Source: Eutypa lata | Lineage: Eukaryota > Ascomycota > Sordariomycetes > Xylariales > Diatrypaceae | Assembly: GCA_022661535.1 (NCBI GenBank) | Contig: JAKULF010000005.1 | Location: 3,038,001 to 3,102,000 of the forward strand | Direction: 5' to 3' | DNA: 64,000 nucleotides | Shown: positions 58,898 through 64,000 of the stretch, piece by piece | How the letters are laid out: the number at the start of each line of letters is the position of its first letter | Position numbering within the stretch: the first letter of the stretch is position 1 | Program-made: the position numbers and the translations under genes | Notes under the pieces: model-generated | Seen by the model: the letters and a program-made list of their open reading frames with translations, nothing else | Told to the model about the DNA's origin: nothing | The model's database searches: none

Positions 58898-61800
58898 ATT
58901 GAAGTTGATCGAAGTCGGATGTTGATAGTAAAGATTTGGTGAATTCCTAGCTAAGGTAGTGTAGCCTCAACGTAACTTCCCTTAGTGTGTATCCGGGGAA
59001 GCTATGTCGCGAACTAGTTCTCACGGAGGTCGGTGGAACGTGGGGAAGCAGGATAACTGAATATAATAGATATCGGCGAAAAGTTGCAAGATGCCCAATC
59101 AATCCTGGGGAAGGCTGGGCAGAGGTGTGTCCCTAAGGACTGAGCTGCTATAATTGTAAAGACATGCTGAACCTAAGTCCGTAGTGTATAGGTTTTGTAA
59201 GTGGTGAAATTTATGTGTAGAGGAAAATCGAGAGGCGAAAAAGAGCCTCACAACGGAGACGTAAAACGGGTGCACAAAACCACCGTGTTGGGTTTAACTG
59301 TCCGACTAAGGTTTGTGGCGATACCAATAATGGAAGTTAAAGATATTTTAGGATTGTCGTAATAAAATCGGGAACAGCGTAGGTAGGTAAGTAGTAGGTA
59401 GGTAGGGAGGTTGCCAGTCACGTTTTTTGTTGTACAGTCAGGCTCACACCCGATTGACTTTTGGAATCCTAAATATGTAGGAACGTATGTTGTTATGGCT
59501 TATGGCTTATGTCTTGTGGGGGAAGCGCTGAGAGGATTCTTGAATTCCTGACCCAATAATGACGTCTAGTTCGTGGCGTAGCCGGACGGAGCAAGTCGAC
59601 TTTGACTGAGTAATGAAAGTCGAATCAAAGACGAAGAGCAACGTCGTCTAAGGCCACGGAAATGTCCCCCAAAAGAGGGACTTACAAACAATAGGTCAAA
59701 CAGCAACAATGGTTTAGGGAGACAAAGAGTTTGATGTTTTCTAACTAAGAGGACTCGAGACCCTGAAGGGGATGGGGAGAATGAGGCGGGCAGGCGATTA
59801 AATTGATGAACGCAGGTAGGGCACTGCAAGGCACTTGGTAGGTAGGGTGGAGGCTCGCATCGATGTGTGAAAATGATGTGCGCGCTTGTAACTAGTTGCC
59901 CAGTTATGGTTACTTCGAGTCTTCCATACTGCAGCTAACTGGGTAGTACTGTACGTACAGTGAAAATTCTAACACTGTAGGTCATTTGCATGCCAGAGAA
60001 TCTCTCCGGGTAGAAGGAACCGGCATCAACGCGGGTTGGGCTTAGCGTTAGTCAAGTCGACTATACATATATTGTACAGTAAGGGTGGGGTGTCTGTAAG
60101 TCATATTGGTACTGTGTGCCCCTTGTATGTCTGTATGTATGTAATAAGCGTGGGATGGACCACAAGCAGCAAGCATGAGATACATGGGTACTTTGTTAAT
60201 TGTTGTTTATTAAATCTCACTCAAAGCTGATTAGTGCCAAGCCTGGATTTGGTATCTGGAAGCGGTGGGAAAGTCTCCATTTCGGAAAACAAAACAGGCG
60301 GTATGCAGCCCAGAGACTTTTGGTGGTCGACTGGTGGACAGATTTAGTTGTTGATTACTTTGGTAGCGGGTATTCAAGGCTTGGATTCTTGGCCTCTTGG
60401 CCAAACGACGCGGGGGCAAGGTTTTACGGTACTCAGAGTCAGAGGGTATTGTACGAGCTCATCTTTTAGGGGGAGCCGTCCATTCCGTCTCTGATAATAG
60501 TGTGAAAATATTTCCTGTCAGCGCCTGTCCAGTATTTACCAGCTAGAAATTAGTATGTCTAGGTATGTAGTAGGTAGCAAAAAAATTTCAGCTCTGACTA
60601 CATGTGCATACATACTGTACGAAATGAACCAGCTGCTCGTAGCCCTAATCCCGCGATGTAGTCAAATTCTACAGTAACTAGCGGATGGTAAGCAAGCACC
60701 ATTCAAATTTTCAGGGCCGAAATCGCTCACCAACGACTGATGTGAGATTCTCGGCTACCTAATGCTACTTTGTAAAAATGCATGTAGTTATGTATGTATG
60801 TAAATTGCGATTAGCCATATGCAGGTAGGGTATTGAGTTGTTGATAGTCAGATAGTATGGGCATACCTATAACACATCACGCACATATATGGCAATCCGA
60901 CGAATGTAGGAAGCCGTGGCTTTCTATTTGCTAACCCTTAGTTAAACACCAGCAATATAATAACAGCCGATAACCGACAAGCACGGCTTCCACTTCAGAT
61001 GGCACGGGGAACAACGCGGCTACTCCTTGATCAACAAGACAGCAAGAACAGCTAGGCAACGCCCGCTCATCCAGCGATTTTCCGGCCTGCCGGCCTACCT
61101 AGTTTGGGTGGAGCGAGTGCTCAACACAGCGGCTTGGCTCTGTCTCTTTTCTGCATGGAAATTTTTTGCTCCTCTGGCGCGTCTTGCGAAGGAGTAATCT
61201 CGGCGAGATGCAGACACCGATTCAACAGCCTCTAGCCTACATGCCCTAGGTATCTGATGTCTTACCATCTACATGTCTACACAGCTTCTATAGCGTATGT
61301 TGTAGGTACCTACTAACAAATGTCTGACCCAAACCTTTGGAAGTCCAAATATAGCGGTGAGTAAGCCCGTATTCTTGATTGCTACCAACTGTCTCAACTC
61401 TTTAATTAAAACGAGCAATTAGAAGGAAAATTTTGTTCTGACAGCAGCTTCCAGCGGCCAGCCCGAGGTCAACAGTAACATGGAGTATTTTCGCACTGCG
61501 GAAATGCAGGCAGGGTGCTCTTTGATTCTCCTCAGCTTCATACACGCATACAGATGCAGGCCACTCACTTTCCACGCATGCAGAACATTTCCGGATACGC
61601 TGCAGCTTTTAGCGTAGCATCAGACCATGGCTTGGCAATCTTGAATGCACACACCCAGACACCCTCTTCCCAATGTGACGAACAGACATGGATTACTTAT
61701 CATGTGAATTTGATTTACCCTATGCTGAGTACTTCCAGCTTGGTATTTCTTTGCTAGGCTAGCCATGTACCCCTCTCCTTACTTGAACCCCTCAGAACTC

Positions 61801-64000
61801 CTAAAGGTGTTTAACAACACACTCCGTACATTATATTATTATGTAGGGAGATCAGATCATCAACTTACACTGGCTCTCGAGTTGGCATATTTTAGTAATA
61901 ATGATTGATCCACTAGGTAAATAATATACAGTGGGTTAACATGTCGCATGTCTTCACAAAGGTCGGTTGGTGATAACTTAGTTTGACTACTACATCTACC
62001 AAATAAAAGGAGAGTGACAATGCAGCTGTCCAGATAGATCAGAGGATCGATATTCTCACATCGTGCTTCGGTTAAAGCAAGCTTATTATTACATGTCCGT
62101 CTGTTTGGGTATGGGCCATTGATAAGGTTGCTTGCTGTAGTGGACACGTTCGGGGCGCATGTTGTCTTAACCTATTTGGCATGTTCTTTCCTGTCTGTAG
62201 TAGCTTTGAGCCAAATATAGCCCAAGTCAGGTCGATCACCGTATGAGGCATTTCACCAATGTGTGGTAGGATGTAACGGTCTGTCGGCCATATTCCAGTT
62301 TCGTCCAACCTGTTACCCTATGCTAGATTGACGAAAGCCGACAATTTGAACAGCTTCAAAGGACCCTCTGACATCACAACGGAATATTATCCACCCACCC
62401 ATCACCTGTGCGACGTATATGCCTACGACATCTCTTGAGGATTTGCGAGGCGATACTGCGCCAACACGGATGACGAATATACAATGTGCCGACACGGTGT
62501 TTTATTCGAATTACATAAAAGACACTTCTTGGCCGAACATTTCACTTGCTAATCGTATGCACCAGGTCTGTAAAGGCAATGGAAGAGCTGATACTACTCG
62601 ACAGAAGTGCTTAGTCGCCCAATAATCGTCTTACTGTGTGTCAACTGACCCCAATCCTGAGAAGTGCGGGGGGTTAAACAGGACCCTTGAAGATTTGGAG
62701 TCAACTTCTCGACAAACTAACAGTCTAGGTGCAAAACAAGCAATCCTTCCAACATCATAAGTTTGCTTGGGCAGACGGGCAGGGCTTGGTAGTCGATCTT
62801 AGATCTTAGCTACGTTGGCTAAGCAATAGACTATCTCAGCCCACGTTACGCCGTTCAACGCTTGATGATCTTCAGTCGTGGAAAATCTTATAGTGACTTA
62901 AGGGTTGTTCATCTCCTAAAGTCCACCTCTCAAGCTTACATACGTGGTAGCTATAATCGATAGGACCCCGCAATTCAAACATCGTGGGGAATAAAGGCAT
63001 ATTCAGCTTGTCAAAGACCATATGTTGTTAATAGGGTGAAGCTGCATATAGACTAAGTAGTTAGTAGACATATTACCCCTCCTGCCCTCCTTACAGATGC
63101 GTATTCAGGTATTCTAGCATCTCTATATCGATTTTCTCAGGATCCATTGAATCCTGTCGATCTGTCTACGTAAGGTATAACGATTGATAGATGAAACGCA
63201 AGACATCCAATACCAAGGTCGTTTCACACGCACGATATCATCATAGTGTGTAACATATTCAAGCAGTCGGCCGAGTATATCTTTCGCTCCATGGGAGCCA
63301 TGGGAGCATATGATGAATCCGTAGCCCGAAAACACCCGTTCCGTTATTTTACGGGTTGTATAGGGTGACTATGATGTAAATTTGCAGTGAAATGCCACGA
63401 GGCAGCGAGGTTAGCTTCGATTTTAGAAATGGCCTTTCTTGGAAAACATGTCGTACGTAACAACCACCCTCAATACCCCTCCCTCCCTAGAAATAGGTTG
63501 CTAAGCCAAGTACCGATGACGTTTATTCACACGTGCTACTACAGGCATGTGCAGGTTAGTCTTGGGGTATTCGTCTCAATCTAATGAACAGAGTAGTTGA
63601 CTGCTTGCCCACAATGTATTCACAACAGAAGAGTCTGGAATCAGTAATCTAGTCTAGTCTAACCTTCGGACAATCTATTCATGATACCTTGGCACCAACC
63701 AACGGGCTTGACATAGTAGCGTTCAGCATTGTAGAATCTGCTCGGCAATAAGGCCCAGTCTAGGCCTTCCGGTATCACATAGGTCGTATGCGCAAGAATA
63801 CCCGCATCCAAGAGCATACTATGTCAATGTGCCTACAAAATCCCCCGCATTGAGATACAGATACGGACTGATGGAGCACTACTAAAGACAACTTAAAGTC
63901 TTTCCCGGAGAACGGGTAGTAACTATACAACTGTATGATTGCTTTTCAACCCCCTTTTTATAGCTACTTCTTACCTAGGTAGGTAGTACAGCGAAGTAAT
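58898..64000. other. 5.1-kb right-end region with no recognisable gene
   Basis: Upstream of the DUF2457-like gene. Only short open frames without domains occur (e.g. 59566-59829 minus, 60200-60469 plus, 61515-61757 plus, 62419-62625 plus). Repeated GTAGGTAGGTAGG-type strings occur near 59382-59412, 59835-59850 and 63971-63988. No tRNA, rRNA or transposase similarity was seen. Confidence 0.45.

Overview
The window is nuclear DNA of a filamentous ascomycete (Pezizomycotina, most likely Sordariomycetes). Genes carry short spliceosomal introns (about 45-110 nt) with GTAAGT/GTGAGT-like donors and CTAAC-type branch sites. They are spaced by kilobases of AT-richer DNA full of short TACCTAGGTA/ACATAC-type motifs. 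The gene set fits too: a NADPH-oxidase regulator (NoxR), a fused THI20-type thiamine gene, a CBM18-containing chitin deacetylase and a DUF2457-like protein. No rRNA, tRNA, CRISPR array or intact transposon was recognised. All exon boundaries are hand-built from splice signals and family knowledge.

Layout. 0-5 kb: a left-truncated DBP2 DEAD-box helicase and a nine-exon THI20-like HMP(-P) kinase/TenA fusion, both on the minus strand. 5-8.6 kb: AT-rich, no gene seen. 8.6-10.4 kb: secreted chitin deacetylase with two CBM18 modules, a 22-nt microexon and a GC-AG intron. 11.7-21.7 kb: noxR, the SOD1 copper chaperone CCS1, mitochondrial ribosomal protein uL13m and urate oxidase. 24.8 kb: a secreted PL20-like polysaccharide lyase in a gene-poor stretch. 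27-31 kb: Rictor/Ste16, the TORC2 subunit. 33-39 kb: an unidentified F-box-like protein and two divergent DUF5672 paralogues. 41-43 kb: SEC12. 44-46 kb: an intradiol ring-cleavage dioxygenase with low-complexity insertions. 47.5-50 kb: a patatin/TGL-type triacylglycerol lipase. 51-52 kb: SAR1. 52.7-55.3 kb: an OPT-family transporter. 56.5-58.9 kb: a DUF2457-like acidic protein. 59-64 kb: no gene recognised.

Possible functional links: SEC12 (exchange factor) and its GTPase SAR1 lie about 8 kb apart. NoxR (superoxide production), CCS1 (Cu loading of SOD1) and urate oxidase (peroxide production) lie within 10 kb. These are inferences from position only. I saw no clear undescribed multi-gene system. 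The most unusual items are the CCS1 N-terminal extension, the microexon that completes a chitin-binding module, a urate oxidase lacking a standard PTS1, a CIxFAC repeat in the DUF2457-like protein, and sharply bounded GC-rich patches inside genes.
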